In this document: positions 1 through 8,418 of the stretch, piece after piece
Layout of the letters: every line of letters begins with the position of its first letter
Numbering within the stretch: position 1 is the first letter of the stretch
Origin: Mycobacterium colombiense
GTDB taxonomy: Bacteria > Actinomycetota > Actinomycetes > Mycobacteriales > Mycobacteriaceae
DNA length: 64,000 nucleotides
Assembly (NCBI RefSeq): GCF_001665835.1
Contig: NZ_LZSX01000107.1
Location: 1-64,000, forward strand
Direction: 5' to 3'
Made by a program: the position numbers and the translations under genes
The notes under the pieces: model-generated
What the model saw: only the letters and a program-made list of their open reading frames with translations
What the model was told of the DNA's origin: nothing
The model's database searches: none

Positions 1-155
1 GCGGCGTGCGGGTCGGCGCGGACTTGGTTGCGGACGCGGGCGGCGGCGTCGTCGTCGAGGATGCCGGCCTGCAGGTCGGCGAGCAGTTCGACGGTCAGCG
101 GTGGGTCTGATTCCGCGCTGCGGTCATCCGCCGCGTCGTTGTCCGCTGCGTTCAT
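1..155 (-). CDS. rsmA: Anti-sigma-M factor, N-terminal part (runs off the window)
   Basis: The reverse strand is open from an ATG at 155 to the window edge and encodes about 51 residues beginning MNAADNDAADDRS, followed by PPLTVELLADLQAGILDDD. It lies 58 nt downstream of sigM on the same strand, the place of Rv3912 in M. tuberculosis, whose product is the anti-sigma factor of SigM. The acidic N-terminus and the 'LLADLQAGxLDD' segment match what I recall of that family. In the family the cytoplasmic N-terminus binds SigM and a membrane helix follows, but that helix lies outside this window. The call rests on synteny plus N-terminal resemblance. Confidence 0.72.
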   Translation of the reverse strand, partial: MNAADNDAADDRSAESDPPLTVELLADLQAGILDDDAAARVRNQVRADPHA

Positions 156-213
156 CGGACCCAGTGTCCGTCATGCACGCGCCGATGGCCGGGGCGGCTG
201 GCCGTTGAAGAGG

Positions 214-801
214 TCAGGCGTGGCCGGCGGTGGCGTCGGGCAGGGCATGCGCGCCGGTGTTGAGGTAGCCCAGCAGTTCGGCGAGCCGCACCCGGCCGCG
301 AGCGCAGCGGCTCTTGATCGTGCCTTCGGCGACACCGAGCAGGCGGGCGGTGTCGGCCACCGAATAACCCTGCATGTCGACCGCCACCACCGCGGCCCGC
401 TGCTCGACCGGGAGCCGCATCAAGGCGCGTTGCACCGCCATCGTGGTCTCGACCTGGGCCGTGCGATCGGCCACCGGATAGATGTCTTCCAGCGGCACGG
501 TCGGGTGCGCTTTGGTGCGGCGGAGCCGGTCCAGGCAGGCGTTGACGACGATGCGGTGCAGCCAGCTGCCGACGGCGGCGTCATGCCGAAATGCGCCGGC
601 GCCCCGATGCGCGGACAACATGGCGTCCTGTAGCGCGTCTTCCGCGTCCTCGGGGGTGCGGGTGGTCAGCCGGGCGAGCCGGTGCAGGTGCCGCTGGTGA
701 CGGAGGAAGAGCTCGCTGAAGGCGTACCGGTCGCCGGCCACATGGGCTGCCAGCAGCTCGGCGTCGCTGCGCTCCTGCTTGGCGTTTCTCCCGAAGCCCA
801 C
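214..801 (-). CDS. sigM: ECF RNA polymerase sigma factor SigM
   Basis: 195 residues from a GTG start. Region 2 is seen at about residues 30-95 (RHQRHLHRLARL, then EDAEDALQDAMLSAHRG and SWLHRIVVNACLDRLRR) and region 4 at about 120-180 (LPVEQRAAVVAVDMQGYS, then GVAEGTIKSRCARGRVRLAE), giving a typical two-domain ECF sigma factor of normal length. It directs RNA polymerase to a small regulon; in M. tuberculosis SigM controls esx and cell-surface genes. The anti-sigma gene follows 58 nt downstream on the same strand, and murJ ends 78 nt upstream. Assignment to SigM rather than another ECF factor rests on the murJ / Rv3909 / mutT4 neighbourhood. Confidence 0.93.
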   Translation of the reverse strand: MGFGRNAKQERSDAELLAAHVAGDRYAFSELFLRHQRHLHRLARLTTRTPEDAEDALQDAMLSAHRGAGAFRHDAAVGSWLHRIVVNACLDRLRRTKAHPTVPLEDIYPVADRTAQVETTMAVQRALMRLPVEQRAAVVAVDMQGYSVADTARLLGVAEGTIKSRCARGRVRLAELLGYLNTGAHALPDATAGHA

Positions 802-879
802 GGCCGGACATTAACCAATTGCGTATGGCGCGGCACTTCACTCGCAACGGCTTGTGTGAGTGTGTGGAATGCCCGCGGA

Positions 880-3800
880 TCAGGACGCGGCCTGGACCGT
901 GATCTCCGAAAGTCCCGCCTGGCTCTTGCCGTTGGTGGAGCCCAGCGTCGAGATCCACACCAGTAGATTCGACGTCGGAGAGCCGGCCTTGACCGGGATC
1001 ACGTTGTGGCCGGGCTTGAGCGTGAAGGCAGGCGCCAGCACCGTGGTGTCGTTGAGGCTGGACGGCGACGACGAGGAGGCCGCGCGGATCTCGACCTTGG
1101 TTCCGTTGCTGGGAGTGTCGATGCTGACCTGGCCGATCACGGTCGGACTCGGTAGCTGCAAGATCAGCCCCTCGCCCTGCTTGAAACTGGGGAAGGGGAC
1201 GGCGTCGGTGTAGACCTCGGTCGCCCAGGCCGTCGTGGGATCGCCGTCGATCGCCTGCCCGGCCGTGCCCGCGTTGTCGGCGTCGCCGTCGGGCGAGAAG
1301 GCCGTCGCCTTGGTGGGTTTGACGATGCTGCCCGCGGCTGCCGACGGGGCGGGCGCCGGCGCCGGCGCGGAGGACGACGACGAGGGGCCGTTCAGCCCGA
1401 GCTCGTCCTTGTTGAGGCCACCGCCGACGTTGCCGAAGATCTTGCTGACGATGGACGCCAGCACCAGCAGGGCGACCACGATGACGGCAAGGCCGGCGCC
1501 GACACCGATGAGCACGTTGCGCCGTCGGCGTGCGAAGGTCGCCTGCTCCTGACCGGGTGAGATCAGAGCCATCGACGGTGAGGGCGAATCGTCGATCGGG
1601 CCGAGGACCTCGGTGCGGTCGGCGACCGCGGTGGCCTGCTGGAGCAGGTTCAAAAGCGTTGAGGCGCTGCGTATTCCGCCGTCCTCCTGGACCGCGCGGA
1701 CGGCAACCGCGGAGATCTGGAAGGGGATGTCGCGGTCGAGGGACATGGGTTCGACGGGGTTGCCCGACGAGTCGCGCTCGGCCGCCGCGAGCCCGCTGCG
1801 CACCCCGGTCTCCAGGATGGGCCACCGGTTGACCAGCAAGGCGTAGAGCGCGGCGCCGATGCCGCGGATGTCGTCCTGCGGGTTGGCGTCGGGCATGGTC
1901 GCCGGGTAGGCCAGCACCACATCGCCCTCGATGCTGACGCGCACCCGGCTGGGGTGGTCGATCGACAGGGAGACGCCGGCGCGGTGGGCCGCGTCCGCGG
2001 CGGCCGCCAGCGACTGCATGGCCCGCACCGCGCCCACCGGTGAGGGTGCGGTGTCGGCCACCTCCTGCAGAGAGCCACCCCGAATCCACTCGGACACGAC
2101 CAGGCCGCCGGAGCCGGTGTGCACCACGTCGAGCACGCGGGCGATACCGGGTTTGTCAATGCGGCTGAGCCGCAGGGTACGCGACAAGATCTCCTGCAGG
2201 ACCTCGTCGGGCAGGGCGCCGTCCGGGTCGACGAAGGTCAGCGCCACCTGCCGGTCCAGCGCGGTGTCCAGCGCCTGCCAGAACTGCAGAGGCGGGGCAC
2301 CGCCGTGGAACACCAGCAGGCGGTAGCGGCCCCCGGCGATGCGGGCGCCGGGGACCAGGTGCACGTCTTCTGCCGCGGAATCTGACGGACGTTCGCGCGG
2401 CGCTTCGAACGGGGTCGGTGCGCGCCGGGCGTCGCCGCGGATATCGCCATAGGCCTGGTCGGACGGGCGCGGGGCAGGCCGCTTGGGCTCGTCGGCTGGG
2501 ATGTCGGGCTGGAAGTCGTCGGCGACCGGCCGCGGCAGCGGAGTACCTGAGCCTGCGCCAGGCCCAGCGCTGGGGGTTGCGCTCTCCATCGGGCGGTCGG
2601 TCACCTCCGGTCCTTCCACTAGCCGGGCTCGGTTTGCCCGCTCCGGAGGCCTGCGCCGGATCGGCTCCTGGACCGCATTTACCCCAGGCGGGGACGAATT
2701 CCTCTGCTCAGGGTACGTGACCGGGCGCCGGTGAGACGATCGATCCTTGGCAGTCGGTTTGCGGGGGCGCGGTCCGCGGCCCGTGATGCGGTACCGGAGG
2801 GCGTCCAGCGCCGCCCGCGCCTCCGGGACGTCTGCGCGCAGCATGACGGTGGCCGTGATCGGCAGCATGATCAGCCCCAGCACCAACAGGCGAAGCAGGG
2901 AACCGGCGCCGCCGTGCTCGGTGAGCCTGTCCAGTCCGAACAGCCGGTCGATCACGTGGGCGATCAACCCGGCCAGCATCGACGCGGTGAGCGTCACCAG
3001 GATGGTGCGGACTTCGCCGACTCCGATCAGGTGGCCGCCGGCCGGCAGCAGGGTGCGTCGCAGCAGGATGTAGCCGATGACGGCGCCGGCCAGGAAGCCG
3101 ACGCCGTTGGCCAGCCCCAGGAAACCGGCCACCAGCTTGGGGTCGTCGGTGAGGTGCGGCGCCAGCACCGAGCCCAGGATCTTGACGGCGGTGATGACGA
3201 GGATGATGACGATCGGCGTCCACGGCTGTTCGCGCGCGTAGAACACCCGCAGCTGCAGCAGCACCAGCCCGTAGGGGATCAGCGTGAAGGCCGACAGGGT
3301 GATCGCGGCGCCCAGGTATCCGGCATCGACGTTTCCGAAATGGCCGTAGGCGAACAGCGCGCTGCCCATCGCGGGGCCGCCGACGGTCATGAACGCAACG
3401 ATCGGTATCAGCGTGATCAACGTCAGCCGGGTGGCCAGCGACAGGTCGCCGAGCACGGCCTTGGTGTCGTCGGCGGCGGCGTTGCGGCTCAGCCGCGGCA
3501 TCACCACGGTCAGCACCGTCACGCCGATCATGCCGAACGGCAGCATCAGGACCAGCCAGGTGTAGTTGTAGATCGCGGGGCCGGATGCCGCCGCGGTGCT
3601 GGCGATCTGGTTGCCGACCACCAGGCCGAGCTGGCTGATCAGCACATAGAGCACCATCGCTGCGGCCATGGTGCCGAAGCGCTTGAGCCGCTGGTCGATT
3701 CCCCACAGGGGTCGCAGGTCGACGTGCTGGCGTCGCAGCGCCACCAGCAGCAGCCCGGTTTGGGCGAACACGCCCAGCGTGGTGCCGACGGCGAGCACCA

Positions 3801-4524
3801 GCAGCTTGGCGTTGCCCATCCGCACGGGATCGACCGAGAGCTCGCCGGGCACCAGCGCGTAGACCCCGAGGGTGACCAGCGCGACAACGTTGTTGAGGAC
3901 CGGCGCCCACGCCGCGGGCCCAAATATGTTGCGGTTGTTCAGGATTGCCATGAACACCGACGTCAGGCCGTAGGCGAGGACCTGGGGGAGCAAAAGGTAG
4001 GCGAACGCGATGGTCAGCGGCTCGTTGACTTGCGGGTCGCGGCCCAGCATCAGTCGCACCAGCAGCGGGGCGGCCACCACTGACAGCACAGTGGCGAAGA
4101 CCAGCAGCGCCGTCGTCAACGTGACCAGCCGCCGCACGAACGCCGCGCCGCCGTCGGGATCGCTCTGCTCGGCGCGCGCGAGCACCGGCACGAAGATCGC
4201 GGTGAACGTCGCCTCCAGCACCAGGGCCGCGACCAGGTTGGGCAGCTGGTTGGCCACCGAGAACGCGCTGGACAGCGCGGCGCCCAGGATCGCGGCGAGC
4301 AGCACCACCCGGGCGAAGCCGGTGAGCCGGCTGATCAACGTGGCGAAGGCCATCCCCCACGACCGCGACACCAGCGCCGCGTCGGACAGCTCGGGGCGCC
4401 GACGATCGATCTCGGCGGCAACGGGCGGCAGCGGACCGGTCGGCGGTGAGCCCGACATCCGGGAATGGCGCGGCGGCTCGGGCAGGCGGTGGTGTGGTTG
4501 GGCCTGCCGATAGGCGGGGGTCAT
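880..4524 (-). CDS. murJ: Lipid II flippase MurJ with pseudokinase and extracellular C-terminal domain
   Basis: 1214 residues. The ATG at 4524 (MTPAYRQAQPHH) overlaps the upstream stop by 4 nt and is preferred to the longer Arg/Pro-rich extension to 4656. Residues about 55-590 form the polytopic MviN/MurJ core that flips lipid II for peptidoglycan synthesis (start RSWGMAFATLISRLTGFARV). A disordered linker leads to a kinase-like domain at about 725-985. This lacks the catalytic VAIK lysine, HRD and DFG motifs, so it is a pseudokinase; in M. tuberculosis Rv3910 this domain is a PknB substrate that binds FhaA. A membrane helix follows at about 998-1028, then an extracytoplasmic beta-rich domain at about 1070-1214. 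Length is close to Rv3910 (1184 residues, as I recall). Confidence 0.95.
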   Translation of the reverse strand: MTPAYRQAQPHHRLPEPPRHSRMSGSPPTGPLPPVAAEIDRRRPELSDAALVSRSWGMAFATLISRLTGFARVVLLAAILGAALSSAFSVANQLPNLVAALVLEATFTAIFVPVLARAEQSDPDGGAAFVRRLVTLTTALLVFATVLSVVAAPLLVRLMLGRDPQVNEPLTIAFAYLLLPQVLAYGLTSVFMAILNNRNIFGPAAWAPVLNNVVALVTLGVYALVPGELSVDPVRMGNAKLLVLAVGTTLGVFAQTGLLLVALRRQHVDLRPLWGIDQRLKRFGTMAAAMVLYVLISQLGLVVGNQIASTAAASGPAIYNYTWLVLMLPFGMIGVTVLTVVMPRLSRNAAADDTKAVLGDLSLATRLTLITLIPIVAFMTVGGPAMGSALFAYGHFGNVDAGYLGAAITLSAFTLIPYGLVLLQLRVFYAREQPWTPIVIILVITAVKILGSVLAPHLTDDPKLVAGFLGLANGVGFLAGAVIGYILLRRTLLPAGGHLIGVGEVRTILVTLTASMLAGLIAHVIDRLFGLDRLTEHGGAGSLLRLLVLGLIMLPITATVMLRADVPEARAALDALRYRITGRGPRPRKPTAKDRSSHRRPVTYPEQRNSSPPGVNAVQEPIRRRPPERANRARLVEGPEVTDRPMESATPSAGPGAGSGTPLPRPVADDFQPDIPADEPKRPAPRPSDQAYGDIRGDARRAPTPFEAPRERPSDSAAEDVHLVPGARIAGGRYRLLVFHGGAPPLQFWQALDTALDRQVALTFVDPDGALPDEVLQEILSRTLRLSRIDKPGIARVLDVVHTGSGGLVVSEWIRGGSLQEVADTAPSPVGAVRAMQSLAAAADAAHRAGVSLSIDHPSRVRVSIEGDVVLAYPATMPDANPQDDIRGIGAALYALLVNRWPILETGVRSGLAAAERDSSGNPVEPMSLDRDIPFQISAVAVRAVQEDGGIRSASTLLNLLQQATAVADRTEVLGPIDDSPSPSMALISPGQEQATFARRRRNVLIGVGAGLAVIVVALLVLASIVSKIFGNVGGGLNKDELGLNGPSSSSSAPAPAPAPSAAAGSIVKPTKATAFSPDGDADNAGTAGQAIDGDPTTAWATEVYTDAVPFPSFKQGEGLILQLPSPTVIGQVSIDTPSNGTKVEIRAASSSSPSSLNDTTVLAPAFTLKPGHNVIPVKAGSPTSNLLVWISTLGSTNGKSQAGLSEITVQAAS

Positions 4525-6932
4525 ACTCGGTGCTCGTGTTCGACCGGCTGGTCGGCCTCGTCGCCCGCCTGGCCGGCTGCAGCGGCGTGCCGGGCATCGG
4601 GTGGGTCGGGGCGGTCCAGGTCGGCGCGGTCGGGCTGGCCGCGGAAGCGGTGCCACAGCCGGCGGCCGGCCAGCAGGACAAGTACCGCCGCCGCCGACAG
4701 CGTGATCGCGAACAGGACCTTGCCGTAGGCATTGGAATGCACCGACAGCCGCACCGGTTCGCCCAGCCGCAGACCGTCCGCGGTCCGCAGGGTGACGTCG
4801 ACGGCGACGCGCTGGGTGAAGTTCACTTCGATCGGAATGCGCAGCGGCAGGTAACCCGGCGGCAGTTCGATCTGACCGACGTCGGTGACGTTCATGCCCG
4901 GCGGCGCGTCGACATGCAGCCGCACCCGGATCGGGACCGCCAGCCCGTTGTGCAGTGCCAGCGGTAGCGGGCTGTGCTCGGTGGCCAGGGTGTAGGAGCC
5001 GCCCGGGTTGACGATCGTGACCGCGCCGAACAGGTCGTTGACCGTCTTACCGACCAACGCCAGGCGCTGCTCAGCCAACCCGTTGCGGGTGTCTGGGGGT
5101 TCGGACTGGCTCAGCGCGCGCAGCATGTCCTCGCGCAGCGGCGCGGTGTACTGGACACCGGTCAGCCCGGTGCGATCGTCGGTCATCAACGACGACGTCA
5201 AGCCCCACAGCCGACCGACCTGCCCGGCGATGCCGGCGGTGACGTCGTCGCTGAACTGGCCGCGCGCGGACGTGTGGGTGCCGACCTCCTGCGGGGGTTC
5301 GGGGTGGGCTTGCACAGCCTGGTTGGCCTCCGCGATCACCGCCGGCAGCGGGCGCGGTACCGCCAGACCGGACCGGATGGTGGTGGTCAGCGCGGTCAGG
5401 ATGACCTGGGCGTCGTCGGCCTGCAGGTTCCACGTCGTCGGCGGCACCAGGATCTGGGTGCGCGGGTCGTCGCGGCGCAGCGCGTGCCAGAAGATCGAGC
5501 CCAGGGCGTCCTGGCGGCGCGCGGTCACCGAATCGTGTCCGAGCCGAACCGTCAAAGACGAGTCCAGGTATGTCGGCACCTCGGGGGCGGTTCCCGCTCC
5601 GGCCAGCGCGGCGCCCACGGCGGGGTCGAACGGCGCGGCCACCACCTGCGGGGACAACCGCCGGGGTGCGGTGTCGACCGCGGTCTCCGAGGAGCCCTCC
5701 GCCTCGGCGGCCGACAGGTCGGTGGCGGCGATCGCGACGGTGTTGTCGTTGGCGCTGAGCAGCTTGAGCGCGCGGCTGGTCAGCGGGCCGTCGGGCACCA
5801 GCGTGGCGCCGCGGATCGAGGCGACGTCCAGGATCTTGTCGATGATGCTGTTGCCGCTCGTGGTGGCGATGGCGCTCAGGCCGGGATCGTTGACGCGCTG
5901 CACGGCATCCAGGTCGGCCTGCGCGTAGGGGAGCGGGGCCACGCAGGTCCGGTGCGCGAGGGCACGCAGGCGGTTCAGCCATTCGGTCGCGGCGGCCTGC
6001 CCGCCGCCCGGATGGGTGGGGGTGCCGGGGAGCTGCGCCGGGCCGTCGGGAGAGTTGGACACGACATAGCCGGCGGTCATCGCGTTGACGGTGACCAGCA
6101 GATCCGGGTCGATCGCCAGACACAACGCGCGGCCGACGGCGCCGTCGGGGTCGACGTCGTGACTGGTGGCGACTTCGGCAGAGGCCAGCAGGATGTCGAG
6201 CCGGCCGCCGCTGGCCAACGAGGTGGCCAGGTCGTCGTCAACCAGCCGCACCGGGATGGTGCCCCCCGGCACGCCCGGAGCCAGCCTGGGCCGATCGGCC
6301 AGCGGCCACAGCATGGTCATCAACACCGGTTTAGAGGTGTCGGGCGCGACGGCCGAGCCCACATCGTCGGCGCGGTCGGGTGGTACCCCCACCACGGGCA
6401 GCAGGAAGCGCGCGTTGTCCAGCCGGGCGGGCGCGCCGTAGTCGGGCGTGCCGTTCACGTTGACCAGGACGGGATAGATGCCGGGCTTCTCCACGCCCAG
6501 CGACGGCTTGGTCAACGCGCGCAGCGGGGCCGACAGGGTGAAACCCACCTCTTGCCCGCGCTGCAGTTCGGGCGCGACCGTGAGGAAATCCGCGGCCGCC
6601 TGATACCCATCGGTGTCGCCGTCCAAGGTGGTGCGCAACCCCGCGGAGGCCGTGACCGCGCCGGCGTGCTCGAGCCGGACCATGACGTCGCGGACCGGAC
6701 GGTCGCCGATGTTGGTCACCATGCCGCTGACGGTCACGACGGGCGGACTGCTCGTGGTGACCACATCCGGGGTGACTTGATCGATGCGGACCCGGACAAA
6801 CGGCGTCACCCCGGGCTCGCCCGCAGCCGCACCTGGCATTACCGGCCCGGTGAGCACCGCGAGTCCGGCCACGATGGCGAGCACGGCGGCGATACGCATC
6901 AAGCCGGCCCAACGCAGACGCGGAGCTGTCAC
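4521..6932 (-). CDS. Exported membrane-anchored protein, Rv3909-like (DUF6049 type)
   Basis: 803 residues from GTG 6932, overlapping the mutT4 stop (GTGA) and in turn overlapped by murJ (ATGA), so the three genes are translationally coupled. An N-terminal signal peptide (LMRIAAVLAIVAGLAVLTGPV) is followed by a long extracytoplasmic region with a beta-sandwich start (residues about 45-150). A C-terminal helix (FAITLSAAAVLVLLAGRRLW) and a short basic, Asp-rich tail complete it. It would sit outside the membrane, held by the C-terminal helix. The same gene lies between mutT4 and mviN in M. tuberculosis; its biochemical role is unknown. Coupling to murJ suggests a function in envelope assembly, which is inference. 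Confidence 0.85.
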   Translation of the reverse strand: MTAPRLRWAGLMRIAAVLAIVAGLAVLTGPVMPGAAAGEPGVTPFVRVRIDQVTPDVVTTSSPPVVTVSGMVTNIGDRPVRDVMVRLEHAGAVTASAGLRTTLDGDTDGYQAAADFLTVAPELQRGQEVGFTLSAPLRALTKPSLGVEKPGIYPVLVNVNGTPDYGAPARLDNARFLLPVVGVPPDRADDVGSAVAPDTSKPVLMTMLWPLADRPRLAPGVPGGTIPVRLVDDDLATSLASGGRLDILLASAEVATSHDVDPDGAVGRALCLAIDPDLLVTVNAMTAGYVVSNSPDGPAQLPGTPTHPGGGQAAATEWLNRLRALAHRTCVAPLPYAQADLDAVQRVNDPGLSAIATTSGNSIIDKILDVASIRGATLVPDGPLTSRALKLLSANDNTVAIAATDLSAAEAEGSSETAVDTAPRRLSPQVVAAPFDPAVGAALAGAGTAPEVPTYLDSSLTVRLGHDSVTARRQDALGSIFWHALRRDDPRTQILVPPTTWNLQADDAQVILTALTTTIRSGLAVPRPLPAVIAEANQAVQAHPEPPQEVGTHTSARGQFSDDVTAGIAGQVGRLWGLTSSLMTDDRTGLTGVQYTAPLREDMLRALSQSEPPDTRNGLAEQRLALVGKTVNDLFGAVTIVNPGGSYTLATEHSPLPLALHNGLAVPIRVRLHVDAPPGMNVTDVGQIELPPGYLPLRIPIEVNFTQRVAVDVTLRTADGLRLGEPVRLSVHSNAYGKVLFAITLSAAAVLVLLAGRRLWHRFRGQPDRADLDRPDPPDARHAAAAGQAGDEADQPVEHEHRV

Positions 6933-7663
6933 GGCCCCGGTCCGTGGCCGTTCTTCCGGCCCGCGGCCGGTTTGTCCGAACGCCGAGTCCGCGAATGGGT
7001 CTGCGGCCGGCGCCGCGGCGAGCTGGGCGGCAGTGGCGGAAGCGAGGCCGGACCGTCGCTCTGCAGCTTGTCGATCAGCTCGTCGGCCACCCGGGCCAGG
7101 CGGCGCTCGTCGGCGTAGGCCAGCCGGGACGGCAGTTCGCCCATCGGCACCCAGGCCACCTCGGCGACTTCGAGATCCTCGTCGGACAGCTCTCCGCCAG
7201 AGAAGCGCATTAGATAGTGGTGCACGGTCTTGTGCACGCGGCGGCCGTCGGTGACGAACCAGTAGTCGATGCGGCCCAGCGCGGCCAGCACGCTGCCCCG
7301 GATACCGGTCTCTTCGGCCACTTCTCTTATAGCGGTCTGCTCGGCGGTCTCACCGAGTTCGATGTGCCCTTTGGGCAGCGACCACAGCATCCGTCCGCGC
7401 CGGTCGATGCGTCCGATCAACGCGGCGACCTGAGATTCGCGCGGTCCATCGAGCCCATCGATGACCAGCCCCCCGGCCGAGGTTTCGTGGACGGTGCGCA
7501 GCTGATCCGGCCCGCGCCGAGACGCCCGGGATCGGCGCGACTTGGTGGCCGTCGAGTCACCGGTCACTTGACCGGCGGTTTGGTTCTCGGGCGAAGTTGG
7601 GGTGCCACGGCCGCGGCGACGCCCCCGGCGCCGACGTGGTTTGCCTTGTTCGCCGTCCGACAC
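6929..7663 (-). CDS. mutT4: Nudix hydrolase MutT4
   Basis: 244 residues from GTG 7663. I prefer this start to the in-frame extension to 7846 because it gives the length of the M. tuberculosis protein (about 248) and follows a -10 element. The N-terminus is very basic (KPRRRRGRRRGRG). The Nudix box is intact: GHIELGETAEQTAIREVAEE followed by TGI, with the RExxEE metal-binding core. Nudix enzymes hydrolyse nucleoside diphosphates linked to other groups. MutT4 belongs to the mycobacterial MutT set, but its substrate is less clear than that of MutT1. The C-terminus is a basic, Pro/Ser-rich tail. It is the first gene of the mutT4-Rv3909-murJ set. Confidence 0.9.
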   Translation of the reverse strand: MSDGEQGKPRRRRGRRRGRGTPTSPENQTAGQVTGDSTATKSRRSRASRRGPDQLRTVHETSAGGLVIDGLDGPRESQVAALIGRIDRRGRMLWSLPKGHIELGETAEQTAIREVAEETGIRGSVLAALGRIDYWFVTDGRRVHKTVHHYLMRFSGGELSDEDLEVAEVAWVPMGELPSRLAYADERRLARVADELIDKLQSDGPASLPPLPPSSPRRRPQTHSRTRRSDKPAAGRKNGHGPGP

Positions 7664-7670
7664 CCAAGCG

Positions 7671-7676
7671 ATAGTA
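7671..7676 (-). promoter_or_regulatory. Candidate -10 element for a leaderless mutT4 transcript
   Basis: On the minus strand TACTAT (fits TANNNT) is followed by 7 nt and then the GTG start at 7663. That spacing would put the transcription start at or next to the start codon. Leaderless mRNAs are common in mycobacteria. No convincing Shine-Dalgarno sequence precedes the GTG. Seen in sequence; function inferred. Confidence 0.45.
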
Positions 7677-7748
7677 GCTGGCACGGCATGTTCTCCCGGA
7701 GATGCTCGCCGCGGGTGAGTGCGGGAGGACGCGACGGAAGGCCTCTCG

Positions 7749-8048
7749 TCAGATCGGGCCGATCGCGTGAGCGATAGCCCACACCGCACCGAAGATGAGC
7801 AGTGAGAGTGGTCCGGACAGGCTGCCGATGAGCATTCCGCGCCCAATCTGGCCCGTCGTTCCGGAGGCCTGCATAACCAGGGCTGCGATCGCCATGTAGA
7901 TCAGGACGACGGGAAGTACAAAGACGATCGAGTACGGCATGAAGAGCCACGTGGTGAACTCGACGATGAAAACATGTAGTACCGCTACCCCGAAAGTGAC
8001 CGGCCCATAGCGCGATTTCGATACCGGGATTACCGATTCATTGGCCAT
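7749..8048 (-). CDS. Small membrane protein, three predicted helices, unknown function
   Basis: 99 residues from ATG 8048 (MANESVIPVSKSRYG), with a good AAAGG ribosome site 7 nt upstream; longer in-frame extensions lack support. Three hydrophobic segments are visible at about residues 17-36 (VTFGVAVLHVFIVEFTTWLF), 39-60 and 72-96 (LSGPLSLLIFGAVWAIAHAI). It starts 11 nt after the stop of another small membrane protein gene, so the two are cotranscribed behind the effector-like gene at 8419-9936. I do not recognise the family. Placement behind a large putative type VII effector is compatible with a membrane immunity or accessory protein, but no sequence motif proves it. Confidence 0.72.
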   Translation of the reverse strand: MANESVIPVSKSRYGPVTFGVAVLHVFIVEFTTWLFMPYSIVFVLPVVLIYMAIAALVMQASGTTGQIGRGMLIGSLSGPLSLLIFGAVWAIAHAIGPI

Positions 8049-8059
8049 CACAAGACCTT

Positions 8060-8392
8060 TCAGCGCAATACCAAGTAAGCGTAAACAATCCCACCGATTA
8101 GTACCGTCGCGGAAGATCCCGCAATGCTGAGCGCAAGACCGCGATTGCGCGGCGACGATGACTGCACCAGGACCCCTGCGAGGGCAAGAGATACCAGTGT
8201 GGTGATAACGGCCGCGACGAGCATCCAACTGCGTTCGGTATGTCCGCGTTCGGTCGTGAACGGCCCCTTGCCTAACACCCACATCGTGGCGAGCAATAAC
8301 CCCAGGACGATCTGTACGACAAAGGGTGCGGACAACGTCGCCGTGCGCCACGCGCCTGCGTCCAAGTCGCGAACTCGAAGGAAAGACGGCAT
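8060..8392 (-). CDS. Small membrane protein, three predicted helices, unknown function
   Basis: 110 residues from ATG 8392 (MPSFLRVRDLDAGAW), 26 nt after the stop of the upstream effector-like gene. Three hydrophobic helices are seen at about residues 22-42 (APFVVQIVLGLLLATMWVLG), 57-77 (MLVAAVITTLVSLALAGVLV) and 86-109. The loop after helix 1 carries TTERGHTERS. Family not recognised. Same-strand tight spacing with its neighbours makes a three-gene operon. Like the downstream 99-residue protein it could protect against, or help export, the large protein encoded first in the operon; that is conjecture from position only. Confidence 0.72.
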   Translation of the reverse strand: MPSFLRVRDLDAGAWRTATLSAPFVVQIVLGLLLATMWVLGKGPFTTERGHTERSWMLVAAVITTLVSLALAGVLVQSSSPRNRGLALSIAGSSATVLIGGIVYAYLVLR

Positions 8393-8418
8393 CTCTGGTC
8401 GCTTTCAGTTCATCGCGG

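Noticed and set aside
2731..4083. Long plus-strand frame opposite murJ (450 codons)
   Set aside because: It is the antisense shadow of a GC-rich gene: Gln/His/Arg-rich, no ribosome site and no family resemblance.
4525..4656. N-terminal extension of MurJ in the same frame
   Set aside because: The extra 44 residues are Arg/Pro-rich and lie wholly inside the upstream gene. The ATG at 4524 with ATGA coupling is the better start.
7664..7846. Longer MutT4 from 7846
   Set aside because: It would overlap the membrane protein gene ending at 7749. The GTG at 7663 gives the family length and follows a -10 box.
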